Positions 35,035-42,549 of a DNA stretch of 54,056 bases are shown here, one piece after another. Source of the DNA: JAJDIA01 sp031555145 (GTDB lineage: Bacteria > Bacteroidota > Bacteroidia > Bacteroidales > Tannerellaceae); assembly GCA_031555145.1 (NCBI GenBank), contig JAVBUR010000003.1, positions 1 through 54,056 of the forward strand, read 5' to 3'. Numbering within the stretch: position 1 is the stretch's first letter; every line of letters begins with the position of its first letter. A program made the position numbers and the translations under genes. The notes under the pieces were generated by a model that made no database searches, was not told the DNA's origin, and saw only the letters and a program-made list of their open reading frames with translations.

Positions 35035-36021
35035 TTATTTATAGATTACTTCGAGTACGGTTTGCCCTACTGCTTTCAGGGTTTCATGACTGATATTGTC
35101 CATCGTATCATTCACGGTATGCCAGTGGTCGGCAAAGCCGTGCTTGCTATCATGATTCAGGTTGATGATGTCGATGCTGGGGATACCACGTCCTTCAATC
35201 ACATACTGGTGGTCGTCGGTGATATAACCGCTTTCGGCATTGATAAAGAACTTGCCATAACCCAGGTCGCGTGCTTTGCTCCATACACGTTCTACGATGG
35301 GAGCGGCATACTGTACCGAATAGCCTTCCTTATAGAAGGTGGCTCCTTTGCCTCCGACCATATCAAACAGAATACCATAGTCGGCTTTATAGTTGCGCAC
35401 ATGGGGATTCTTTGCCCAAAACTGTGATCCCAGACAATACCAGTCACCGGGGCGGGTTCTGTCGAAGACCGGTTCACCATAGTCTTCGGCATCGAAAAAG
35501 ATGATATCGATACCGATACCCGGTGCTTTTTGCCCGATCAGGCGAGCCATCTCCAATAGGACGCCTACGCCACTGGCTCCGTCGTCGGCTCCATCGATCG
35601 GGGTATGATAGTTGGCTTTATCGGCATCACGATCGGCATAAGGGCGTGTATCCCAGTGGGCAAACAGCAGGACTCGTTTCTTATTTTCCGGATCGTATGA
35701 GCCGATGATATTGCGGGCCTTCAGTTTCGTACCATCGTAGGCTGTGAGAAGGCAATCCTGCACAAAGAGTTGGGCGCCGAACCGTTTCAACTCGCTGATC
35801 AGGTAATCGCCACAGGCTTTGTGGGCGTCGGTGTTCGGTACACGTGGTCCGAAGCTGACCTGTTTGGCTACTTGTGCGTAGGCACTGTCGGCATTGAATT
35901 CCGGGGCAGCAGTGGTGGTGGCTGGTCTGACTTCGGCTGTGGCAGATGTACTTTCGCCTGTCCCTTTTTGTCCACACGACATAAAGGATAAACTCAATGC
36001 AAGGACGAATAGATGCTTCAT
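35035..36021 (-). CDS. M28 family lipoprotein, probable glutaminyl-peptide cyclotransferase
   Basis: Zinc enzyme that likely converts N-terminal Gln of exported proteins to pyroglutamate. The 328-residue protein starts at the ATG at 36021, with a lipobox (FMS before Cys16). The metal and catalytic region contains LLFAHWDTRP, IDGADDGASGVGVLLE and FFDAEDYG, and a distal His in KHGFADHWHTVND, all typical of the glutaminyl cyclase branch of M28 rather than of plain aminopeptidases. Porphyromonas gingivalis has a related lipoprotein cyclase. Several exported proteins in this window have Gln after their signal peptide. It is 17 bp after the C26/M19 gene. Confidence 0.87.
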   Translation of the reverse strand: MKHLFVLALSLSFMSCGQKGTGESTSATAEVRPATTTAAPEFNADSAYAQVAKQVSFGPRVPNTDAHKACGDYLISELKRFGAQLFVQDCLLTAYDGTKLKARNIIGSYDPENKKRVLLFAHWDTRPYADRDADKANYHTPIDGADDGASGVGVLLEMARLIGQKAPGIGIDIIFFDAEDYGEPVFDRTRPGDWYCLGSQFWAKNPHVRNYKADYGILFDMVGGKGATFYKEGYSVQYAAPIVERVWSKARDLGYGKFFINAESGYITDDHQYVIEGRGIPSIDIINLNHDSKHGFADHWHTVNDTMDNISHETLKAVGQTVLEVIYK

Positions 36022-36038
36022 ACTATTATAACAGTTTT

Positions 36039-37817
36039 TCAATACGATTTGTCGACGGCTGCCTGTACGGCTGCCATCACACGTAACAGATTCCCTCCCC
36101 ATATATTGCGGATATCTTCTTCTCCGTAGCCTTCTTGCAGCAGACGGACGGTGATGTTGATCAGTTCGTTGGCAGCCCGGCAACCGATCACTTCGCCGTC
36201 ACCGTCGAAATCGGAGCCGATGCCCACGTGGTCTACACCCACCAGTTTGACAATATGGTTGATATGTTTGATGACTCCTCCCAAGGATGCCTTGTCGGGA
36301 TTCGGATGGATAAAGCCTTTATACAGGCATACCTGAACGACCCCTCCCTGTTTGGCCAGTGCGACGATCTGCTCATCCGTCAGGTTACGCGGATGGTTGC
36401 ACAAGGCACGGGCGGATGAATGGGAGGCTATTACTGGGTAACGGCTAGCCTTCAATACATCATAAAATGTATTTTCCGCCGCATGCGAGACGTCGATCAT
36501 CAGGCCTAACCGGTTCATTTCGCCGACAACTTCTTTGCCAAACGGACTCAGTCCCTTCCATTCGTTATTTCCCCGGGCAGAGTCGCAGATATCATTGTCG
36601 CCATTATGGCAAAGAGTGATATACGAGACGCCCATCTGCTTGAACATCGACAGGTTGGAGAGGTCTTTTCCCAGTGCATAGCCGTTTTCGATGCCGAGGA
36701 AGATCGCTTTCTTGCTTTCATTCTTCAATAGGATGGCGTCGTGTGCGGTGTAGGCGATTCCCATCCGGGCGGGATGCAGTTTCTCCTGCCGTTTGACTTC
36801 GGTCAGGCGTTCCACGGCATAGGTGGTGGCGGCCTTTAACGAGGCTTCATCGCGTTCTCCTTGCGGGATATAAGCCACCATAAAGGCGGCATCGATCCGC
36901 CCTTCTTCCATCAGGGGAAGGTTTACTTTGCCGCCTTCTTTCTTTCCCAGGTCGAATTGGGGAAAGAGCATAGGAGTATCTGTATGCGAGTCGACCGTCA
37001 GTATGTTGGCATGCATCTCTTTCGCCTGCCGGAAGATATCGGAAGCAGTTACTTGGAGGCGGAAAAGTGCCTGCATGAATGTGTCACCCTGTGGCACCAT
37101 CGCCTCGGGATGCCATTGCACACTGAAGATGCTCTTCTCTTGATGTTCCATGGCTTCATTGATCCCGTCGGGAGCTGTCGCTGTCGCGATAAACTCCGGT
37201 GCTATTTCCTTGACAGCCTGGTGATGGAAGGAATTGACCAGCGCCTGTTTGTCTTGCAAGATCACCCGCAGCACGGAGTGTACCGGCTCCAGCCGGATGG
37301 AATGCGACGCCTGTTCGCGTGCCATCGCCTGGCTATGCTTGATGCATGGTTGAGTATGTTGGGTGTAGATATCCTGGTAGATGCTTCCTCCGAAGGCCAC
37401 ATTGATCAGTTGATGTCCGCGGCAGATCCCCATAATAGGCACCTGGCGGTTGGAGGCAAGGCGGAGCAGGAGGAGGTCGTACTCGTCGCGAAAGGGATCC
37501 ACATCCTGTAGCTCGCGGATGGGTTCTTCCCCAACGTAAAGCGGGTTAATATCACCTCCGCCGGTCATAATCAATCCGTCGAGGGTCGATATGATCGCGG
37601 TTAGGGCGGCGATATCCGTCATGACGGGAATCAGTACCGGTGTGCCTTCGGCGTCGAGGACGGACTGAATATAGGTCTCTGCTATACACGAAAGTCCGTC
37701 TTTCCGATTGGCAGAAATACCGATCAGGGGCGGACGATGCGTGGCGTTAGCCGGTGTGTAGTCGTCTGCTTCCCGGTACAGTTTCTCGATGTTCGGATGA
37801 CGGACTTGCGTATTCAT
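36039..37817 (-). CDS. Fusion of a C26-type gamma-glutamyl hydrolase and an M19 dipeptidase
   Basis: A 592-residue protein joining two peptide-cleaving domains. Residues about 30-255 form a class I amidotransferase-like peptidase C26 domain (PuuD type), with nucleophile Cys132 in GICRGHQ and His236/Glu238 in QWHPE. Residues about 270-590 form an M19 dipeptidase, with zinc ligands His278, Asp280, Glu377, His445, His466 and Asp536 all present. Both active sites look intact. No signal peptide is seen, so it should be cytoplasmic. A stepwise breakdown of gamma-glutamyl peptides is plausible but inferred. It lies 11 bp after gyrB and 17 bp before the cyclase. Confidence 0.92.
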   Translation of the reverse strand: MNTQVRHPNIEKLYREADDYTPANATHRPPLIGISANRKDGLSCIAETYIQSVLDAEGTPVLIPVMTDIAALTAIISTLDGLIMTGGGDINPLYVGEEPIRELQDVDPFRDEYDLLLLRLASNRQVPIMGICRGHQLINVAFGGSIYQDIYTQHTQPCIKHSQAMAREQASHSIRLEPVHSVLRVILQDKQALVNSFHHQAVKEIAPEFIATATAPDGINEAMEHQEKSIFSVQWHPEAMVPQGDTFMQALFRLQVTASDIFRQAKEMHANILTVDSHTDTPMLFPQFDLGKKEGGKVNLPLMEEGRIDAAFMVAYIPQGERDEASLKAATTYAVERLTEVKRQEKLHPARMGIAYTAHDAILLKNESKKAIFLGIENGYALGKDLSNLSMFKQMGVSYITLCHNGDNDICDSARGNNEWKGLSPFGKEVVGEMNRLGLMIDVSHAAENTFYDVLKASRYPVIASHSSARALCNHPRNLTDEQIVALAKQGGVVQVCLYKGFIHPNPDKASLGGVIKHINHIVKLVGVDHVGIGSDFDGDGEVIGCRAANELINITVRLLQEGYGEEDIRNIWGGNLLRVMAAVQAAVDKSY

Positions 37818-37828
37818 AGCGAATCGTT

Positions 37829-39784
37829 TTATGCGTCGATATGCGCGTAGGTAGCGTTTTCTTCGATAAACTCACGACGTGGCGCTACTTCTTCACCCAT
37901 CAGCATGGAGAAGATATTGTCGGCGTCGATGGCGTTATCGATGGTGATCTGTTTCAGCGTACGGTTTTCAGGATTCATGGTCGTATCCCACAATTGGTGG
38001 TCGTTCATCTCTCCCAAACCTTTGTAACGCTGCGTGTGTACCTGGCTTTCGTTACCGGAGGCATAGCGGTCGATGAATGACTGGCGTTGTTGTTCGGTCC
38101 AGCAGTATTCTTCGTTCTTCCCTCTCTTGCACAGGTAGAGGGGAGGCGTAGCCAGATAGACGTATCCGTTGTCGATCAATGCACGCATCTTACGGAAGAA
38201 GAAGGTCAGGATCAGGGTGGCGATGTGGCTTCCGTCCACGTCGGCATCGGTCATGATAATCACCTTGTGATAGCGCAGCTTGTCGAGGTTCAATGCTTTC
38301 GGGTCTTCTTCTGTACCGATGGTAACACCCATGGCGCGGAAGATATTCTGTATTTCTTCGCTTTCGAAAATCTTATGCTCCATTGCTTTCTCTACGTTCA
38401 GGATCTTACCGCGCAGTGGCATGATGGCCTGGAACATACGGTCGCGGCCCTGTTTGGCCGTACCACCTGCGGAGTCCCCTTCGACGAGGAAGAGTTCGCA
38501 GATAGAAGCATCTTTCGATGAACAGTCGGCCAGCTTACCCGGCAAACCGCCTCCCGACAGCGGCGACTTGCGTTGCACCAGTTCGCGTGCCTTGCGTGCC
38601 GCATGCCTTGCCTGTGCAGCCAGAATCACTTTGTCGACGATGATTTTTGCTTCGCGTGGATGTTCTTCCAAGAAATAACCCAATGCTTCGCCGATCGCCT
38701 GATCGACGGCTCCGGTCACCTCGCTGTTCCCCAACTTGGTCTTTGTCTGACCTTCGAACTGTGGTTCGGCTACTTTGATGGAAATAACGGCTGTAAGCCC
38801 TTCGCGGAAGTCGTCGCCCTGGATCTCAACCTTTGCTTTTTCGAGTAACTTGGAGTCTTCGGCGTATTTCTTCAACGTACGGGTCAGCCCGCGGCGGAAG
38901 CCGGCGAGGTGCGTACCTCCTTCAATGGTGTTGATATCGTTGACATAAGAGAACACGCTTTCGTTGTACGACGTGTTGTAGGTCATCGCCACTTCCACAG
39001 GGATGCCCTGCTTTTCGGTCACGATATGGATCACGTCTTCCACCAACTTTTCCTTAGAACGGTCGATAAAACGAACAAACTCTTTCAGCCCTTCGTCCGA
39101 ATGGAACAATTCATTCTTATATGTCCCGTCTTCTTTTTGGATACGTTTGTCGGTCAATGTCAGGTTGATACCTGCATTCAGATAAGCCAATTCGCGCAGG
39201 CGGTTGGCCAGGATCTCATATTTGTATTCCAGTACAGTGAAGATCGTGCCGTCAGGTTTGAAGGTGATCGTCGTACCGGTATCGTCTGCATCTCCTACAA
39301 CTTGGATATCATGCAGTGGTTTCCCTTGAGAGAATTCCTGCATATAGAGGTGCCCGTCACGGCGTACTTCCGCCTTTAGGTAGGTGGACAACGCATTTAC
39401 GCAGGATACCCCCACGCCGTGTAAACCACCGGACACTTTATAAGAGCCTTTATCGAATTTACCACCGGCATGCAGTACGGTCAGTACTACTTCCAGGGCT
39501 GATCTTCCTTCTTTTTCGTGGAAACCAACCGGGATACCACGTCCGTCGTCAATGACAGAGATGGAATTGTCTTCGTTGATGGTTACACTGATGTTTTTGC
39601 AAAAACCGGCTAATGCTTCGTCGATGGAGTTGTCAACGACTTCGTACACTAAATGGTGGAGCCCCTTCTCGCTGATATCGCCGATATACATGGCTGGCCT
39701 TTTGCGTACGGCCTCTAACCCTTCCAATACCTGGATACTATCCGCAGAATACTCTCCGTTAGTGTTTCTGTTCTCTTCACTCAT
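37829..39784 (-). CDS. gyrB: DNA gyrase subunit B
   Basis: ATPase subunit that drives negative supercoiling together with GyrA. GHKL ATPase motifs (EVVDNSIDEA, DDGRGIP, GGLHGVGVS) lie in the first 130 residues. The Toprim domain (FLVEGDSAGGTAKQGRDR, and TDADVDGSHI) lies near residues 430-520, with the QRYKGLGEMN motif near residue 585. At 651 residues it lacks the insert that lengthens E. coli GyrB, as in most other phyla. It is first of a four-gene operon gyrB-C26/M19-cyclase-sufE with gaps of only 11, 17 and 11 bp. Confidence 0.98.
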   Translation of the reverse strand: MSEENRNTNGEYSADSIQVLEGLEAVRKRPAMYIGDISEKGLHHLVYEVVDNSIDEALAGFCKNISVTINEDNSISVIDDGRGIPVGFHEKEGRSALEVVLTVLHAGGKFDKGSYKVSGGLHGVGVSCVNALSTYLKAEVRRDGHLYMQEFSQGKPLHDIQVVGDADDTGTTITFKPDGTIFTVLEYKYEILANRLRELAYLNAGINLTLTDKRIQKEDGTYKNELFHSDEGLKEFVRFIDRSKEKLVEDVIHIVTEKQGIPVEVAMTYNTSYNESVFSYVNDINTIEGGTHLAGFRRGLTRTLKKYAEDSKLLEKAKVEIQGDDFREGLTAVISIKVAEPQFEGQTKTKLGNSEVTGAVDQAIGEALGYFLEEHPREAKIIVDKVILAAQARHAARKARELVQRKSPLSGGGLPGKLADCSSKDASICELFLVEGDSAGGTAKQGRDRMFQAIMPLRGKILNVEKAMEHKIFESEEIQNIFRAMGVTIGTEEDPKALNLDKLRYHKVIIMTDADVDGSHIATLILTFFFRKMRALIDNGYVYLATPPLYLCKRGKNEEYCWTEQQRQSFIDRYASGNESQVHTQRYKGLGEMNDHQLWDTTMNPENRTLKQITIDNAIDADNIFSMLMGEEVAPRREFIEENATYAHIDA

Positions 39785-39879
39785 ACGTGATATTTCCTTT
39801 ATGAATCAATAATTTTTCTCTTTCTGAAAAAAGTTAACAAATATACTCAATATAAATGAGATGGTGTTTGTATTGGGTG

Positions 39880-39887
39880 CAAAAATA
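39880..39887 (-). promoter_or_regulatory. Candidate -7 box of the gyrB operon
   Basis: Minus-strand TATTTTTG, 95 bp before the gyrB start. No TTTG is seen 19-20 bp upstream. The 338-bp gap from 39785 to 40122 holds this box, the 22-bp repeat pair and a terminator, and no gene. Confidence 0.45.
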
Positions 39888-40003
39888 ACATAAAACGACG
39901 CTGTTGTGGCGCTATTGCGATCGTATTGCGGGTCAACGGTAAGCCCTTGGTGAAATCCCTGTGTCGGCATTGCCAAATCCGCGAATCGCCACAAAAAAAG
40001 ATC

Positions 40004-40047
40004 ATGGTGTTCCGAAGCGAACGTCATCGCGTTTGTTTCGGAACATC
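40004..40047. repeat. Two 22-bp dyad repeat units, second copy of the 17 kb repeat family
   Basis: Unit 40004-40025 (ATGGTGTTCCGAAGCGAACGTC without its last two bases is the shared core) and unit 40026-40047, then ATGATGATT. As at 17.26 kb, the array follows CA, an A-tract and GAYC. The second unit is close to an inverted copy of the first (GTTTCGGAACATCAT). Confidence 0.8.
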
Positions 40048-40076
40048 ATGATGATTTTTGGACAGACCGTGATGCG

Positions 40077-40105
40077 AAAAAAAAACGCCTCACGAATGTG
40101 AAGCG
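40077..40105 (-). terminator. Terminator after the second tRNA-Glu
   Basis: On the minus strand CGCTTCAC and GTGAGGCG pair (8 bp, one G-U) around ATTC, followed by nine T residues. It lies 17 bp past the tRNA. Confidence 0.88.
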
Positions 40106-40122
40106 GTCTTTTTATGTAAAGG

Positions 40123-40194
40123 TAGCCCATAGGGGAATCGAACCCCTCTTTCAAGAATGAAAATCTTGCGTCCTAACCGATAGACGAATGGGCC
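40123..40194 (-). tRNA. tRNA-Glu (anticodon TTC), copy downstream of rpsT
   Basis: A complete 72-nt cloverleaf: acceptor GGCCCAT/ATGGGCT, anticodon stem CAAGA/TCTTG with loop TTTTCAT, T-loop TTCGATT. It is identical over its whole length to the copy at 40548-40619. CCA is not encoded. Base pair 1-72 is G-U. It lies 10 bp after a terminator-like hairpin, so its supply depends on read-through. Confidence 0.97.
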
Positions 40195-40203
40195 ATTAGG
40201 CTT

Positions 40204-40231
40204 AAAAAGCCGGGCTTGTCAGTCCGGCTTT
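40204..40231 (-). terminator. Hairpin between rpsT and the second tRNA-Glu
   Basis: On the minus strand AAAGCCGG and CCGGCTTT form an 8-bp stem with a loop of about 12 bases, followed by TTTTT overlap. It could terminate part of the transcript or guide RNA processing. Confidence 0.7.
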
Positions 40232-40257
40232 ACTATATGGGGAGTATAACCTCTTAC

Positions 40258-40512
40258 TTAAGCCAGTTTGTTGACGTGCTTTGCCAGTTTGGATTTCAAG
40301 TTGCCGGCCTTATTCTTATGAATAACGTTTTTCTTGGCAAGTTTATCCAACATGGAGCATACTTTCGGATACAATTCCTCCGCAGCCTTTTTGTCTTCCA
40401 ATGCACGTAAAGCGCGCATAGCGTTTCTGGCTGTCTTGGCATAGTATCTGTTGCGCAGACGACGAGCGTCTGTCTGCCGAATTCTTTTAAGCGATGACTT
40501 GTGATTTGCCAT
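40258..40512 (-). CDS. rpsT: 30S ribosomal protein S20
   Basis: Small-subunit protein that binds 16S rRNA. Its 84 residues are Lys/Arg/Ala-rich with the family pattern: N-terminal ANHKSSLKRIRQ, RNRYYAKTARNAMRAL, and the C-terminal HKNKAGNLKSKLAKHVNKLA. It sits between two identical tRNA-Glu genes and should be transcribed with them from the promoter at 40680-40710. Confidence 0.97.
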   Translation of the reverse strand: MANHKSSLKRIRQTDARRLRNRYYAKTARNAMRALRALEDKKAAEELYPKVCSMLDKLAKKNVIHKNKAGNLKSKLAKHVNKLA

Positions 40513-40547
40513 GTCTTTTCTTTTGTTCTTTTCTATATTATTAATTG

Positions 40548-40619
40548 TAGCCCATAGGGGAATCGAACCCCTCTTTCAAGAATGAAAATCTTGCGTCCTA
40601 ACCGATAGACGAATGGGCC
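40548..40619 (-). tRNA. tRNA-Glu (anticodon TTC), copy upstream of rpsT
   Basis: Same 72-nt cloverleaf as 40123-40194. It is first in the transcript, 60 bp after the -7 box. The 35 bp between it and rpsT hold the S20 ribosome binding region. Confidence 0.97.
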
Positions 40620-40679
40620 AACATGTCAATGCCCTCATTTATAGCGCCCACGAAGGATGCCTTTTTCTGATTGCGAGTG

Positions 40680-40710
40680 CAAAGATAGATGTTCCTAAGT
40701 AACTACCAAA
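40680..40710 (-). promoter_or_regulatory. Consensus promoter of tRNA-Glu-rpsT-tRNA-Glu
   Basis: On the minus strand TTTG (40710-40707), 19 bp, TATCTTTG (40687-40680): exact match to TTTG-N19-TAnnTTTG. Confidence 0.88.
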
Positions 40711-40737
40711 ACATTTCCTAAGAAAATTAAACAAAAT

Positions 40738-41142
40738 TCATTGTTTTAACTTCTCTTTAGAACCAATATCCGACAAATGGATCTCCAATGCCTTGATGGA
40801 AATGTTTATTTCCCAGATACATATACACAGTGAGGCCGCCAGGAACAGCAGGGCGATACCAAATATCCAAGCGGCAATCACCTGCCAGGAAATATAGACA
40901 AAGAACATGGCAACGACGCAAAACAGCAAACTGAGGATGCCTAATATCTGCATCGCGCGGAGGAGGTAAAGCCGTTTGCTGAGGTTGGCTATCTGTTGGA
41001 TATTGCGCGGATCGTAATGCTGTTCATGCTTTTCTTTCAGTGTACGAACTACGCTGGCGTAAGACAGAAAGCGGTTTGTATAGGCTAGCATGATCAGCGA
41101 AATGGCTGAAAATAGTAGCGAAGGTGTCGTGAGATCAAGCAT
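40738..41142 (-). CDS. DUF2721 family membrane protein
   Basis: A 134-residue protein with about three membrane helices (near residues 6-22, 62-84 and 87-110) and the family pattern PSLLFSAISLIMLAYTNRFL at the start, then a charged loop (NLSKRLYLLRAMQ) before helix 2. The function is unknown. It is divergent from recO, with overlapping promoter regions. Confidence 0.85.
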   Translation of the reverse strand: MLDLTTPSLLFSAISLIMLAYTNRFLSYASVVRTLKEKHEQHYDPRNIQQIANLSKRLYLLRAMQILGILSLLFCVVAMFFVYISWQVIAAWIFGIALLFLAASLCICIWEINISIKALEIHLSDIGSKEKLKQ

Positions 41143-41159
41143 AACGTTGGAATTTTATG

Positions 41160-41167
41160 TACGTTTG
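41160..41167 (+). promoter_or_regulatory. Candidate -7 box of recO
   Basis: TACGTTTG, 21 bp before the recO ATG. Transcription would begin only about 15 bases before that codon, which excludes the in-frame codons farther upstream. Confidence 0.55.
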
Positions 41168-41172
41168 TGGTG

Positions 41173-41180
41173 CAAAGATA
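41173..41180 (-). promoter_or_regulatory. Candidate -7 box of the DUF2721 gene
   Basis: Minus-strand TATCTTTG, 30 bp before the start codon at 41142. It lies 5 bp from the opposite-strand box of recO. Confidence 0.55.
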
Positions 41181-41188
41181 CACAATAT

Positions 41189-41914
41189 ATGCTGAGTAAA
41201 ACGCGCGGAATCGTGCTGCATGCCCTTCCGTATAACGATAAATATACGATTATACATATGTACACTGAGGCATATGGGCGGGTTGCGTATATGGTAGCGC
41301 TCAATCGGGGAAAGAAAAGCACACTGTCGAAGTCGCTGTTTATGCCGCTATCCGTGATTGAGATGGAGGTTGACCATCAGGGTAAGCGTGACTTGCAACG
41401 GATCAAGGAAACCCGGATCTGTTTTCCGATAAGCGGTATCTCCAGTCATCCGGTAAAAAATGTGGTGGGGCTATTTGTAGCGGAGGTTTTGTACCGGGTA
41501 CTCCGGGAAACGCAGGCTGATGAACGTCTGTTTCGATACCTTTCTCATTCTATCGAACTACTGAATGAGATGGAGGCGGGTGTTGCCAACTATCACCTGG
41601 TGTTTTTGATGGGGCTTACGCAGTACCTGGGTATATTCCCTCATGTAGATACCTGGCGTAGCGGCTATTGTTTTGATATGTTGAACGGGGTCTTTGCCGA
41701 ACATCCCCCGATGCACAGTCACTACCTGAGCTACACGGAAAGTGCTGTGTTTGCCAGTCTGCTTCGTATCAGTTATGAGAACATGTCACTCTATACCTTC
41801 TCCCGGCGGGAAAGGGTAGATATTATCCATCGCATCCTGGCGTACTACCGGCTGCATCTGCCGGACTTCCCCGAGATCAAATCGCTGGACGTGCTACAGA
41901 GTCTGTTCGACTGA
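41189..41914 (+). CDS. recO: DNA repair protein RecO
   Basis: Mediates RecA loading with RecR in gap repair. The 241-residue protein has the N-terminal OB fold (LSKTRGIVLHALPYNDKYTIIHMYTE) and the helical C-terminal domain (LFVAEVLYRVLRETQADERLF, FLMGLTQYLGIFP). The zinc cysteines found in some RecO proteins are not present as a set. The ATG at 41189 is chosen because it starts the OB fold and lies just after the -7 box. Confidence 0.93.
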   Translation: MLSKTRGIVLHALPYNDKYTIIHMYTEAYGRVAYMVALNRGKKSTLSKSLFMPLSVIEMEVDHQGKRDLQRIKETRICFPISGISSHPVKNVVGLFVAEVLYRVLRETQADERLFRYLSHSIELLNEMEAGVANYHLVFLMGLTQYLGIFPHVDTWRSGYCFDMLNGVFAEHPPMHSHYLSYTESAVFASLLRISYENMSLYTFSRRERVDIIHRILAYYRLHLPDFPEIKSLDVLQSLFD

Positions 41915-41921
41915 CTTGCGT

Positions 41922-42170
41922 TTATTCGGTCGGGTCTTCAGGCCGTTTCTTTGTTCGTTTACGGCGGAGGAAGCTTATGTATACCAGTACTATACCGGCG
42001 ATCATAAATGTCAGCCAGAAATAAATCCCGGTGTCTGCTTCATCCAGGTTGAACGTCATAAAGATCAGGGCACAAAACATGATAATTATGCCAACATACA
42101 ACATCGATTTGGTTGCGGTGGATGCCGCCTGACGATTCTCGCGTCTGGGTAAAAATCCTTTTGGTTTCAT
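41922..42170 (-). CDS. Small membrane protein of unknown function
   Basis: An 82-residue protein with two membrane helices (about residues 23-41 and 49-66), a basic N-terminal stretch (PKGFLPRRENRQ) and a basic, charged C-terminus (RRKRTKKRPEDP). Positive-inside logic puts both ends in the cytoplasm. I do not recognise a family. Its stop lies 7 bp from the recO stop (convergent), and a -7 box is present upstream. Confidence 0.7.
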   Translation of the reverse strand: MKPKGFLPRRENRQAASTATKSMLYVGIIIMFCALIFMTFNLDEADTGIYFWLTFMIAGIVLVYISFLRRKRTKKRPEDPTE

Positions 42171-42201
42171 AGTCGTAAATTTTATCTATATGCCTGTCTC
42201 A

Positions 42202-42209
42202 CAAAGATA
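42202..42209 (-). promoter_or_regulatory. Candidate -7 box of the small membrane protein gene
   Basis: Minus-strand TATCTTTG, 31 bp before the start codon at 42170, with ATTG about 20 bp upstream of it (one mismatch to TTTG). Confidence 0.55.
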
Positions 42210-42287
42210 AAGAATCTACGCGTAACGATCAATCGTTTTCTCTGTTTTCTTCACCGAATTTTCACAGAACAGATAACCGGGTGAATA

Positions 42288-42319
42288 CTTGGCCGTTTAC
42301 GGAAAAGATTATACTTTTG
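42288..42319 (+). promoter_or_regulatory. Promoter of tRNA-Arg
   Basis: CTTG (42288-42291), 20 bp, TACTTTTG (42312-42319), ending 24 bp before the tRNA. Confidence 0.7.
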
Positions 42320-42343
42320 TCCCACCTTTTCCAATAGATGGAT

Positions 42344-42415
42344 GGCCTTGTAGTTCAATGGATAGAATAGAAGTTTCCTAAACTTTAGATTCGGGTTCGA
42401 TTCCCGGCGAGGCTA
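42344..42415 (+). tRNA. tRNA-Arg (anticodon CCT)
   Basis: Cloverleaf with acceptor GGCCTTG/CGAGGCT, anticodon stem GAAGT/ACTTT around TTCCTAA, T-stem CGGG/CCCG region with TTCGATT loop. The anticodon CCT reads AGG. CCA is not encoded. Base pair 1-72 is G-U. Confidence 0.94.
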
Positions 42416-42489
42416 CGGATTAAGTATTGGATATATCCTGCAATATTAGTGTCTCAGTTTTTGCATGCTGAAAAATATTCTTCAAAATG

Positions 42490-42521
42490 TTTGGAGAAAG
42501 ATAGTAGTATTGCTATCTTTG
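42490..42521 (+). promoter_or_regulatory. Consensus promoter of hicAB
   Basis: TTTG (42490-42493), 20 bp, TATCTTTG (42514-42521), 28 bp before the hicA start. Confidence 0.85.
42497..42520. promoter_or_regulatory. Candidate HicB operator
   Basis: A perfect inverted repeat, AAAGATAG, 8-bp spacer, CTATCTTT. The right half overlaps the -7 box of hicAB. HicB proteins with a DNA-binding tail repress their own promoter in studied systems, and this repeat is well placed for that. Confidence 0.65.
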
Positions 42522-42549
42522 TGCGTAATAATTAACCAATACCGGTCAG

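Noticed and set aside
36022..36183. Longer start for the M28 protein at 36183
   Set aside because: The extra 54 residues are basic and unstructured, overlap the upstream fusion gene, and would bury the lipoprotein signal that starts at 36021.
40123..40619. tRNA-Glu direct repeats as ends of a composite mobile element around rpsT
   Set aside because: The repeats match exactly the tRNA limits, rpsT is a core gene, and shared promoter and terminators point to an ordinary operon.
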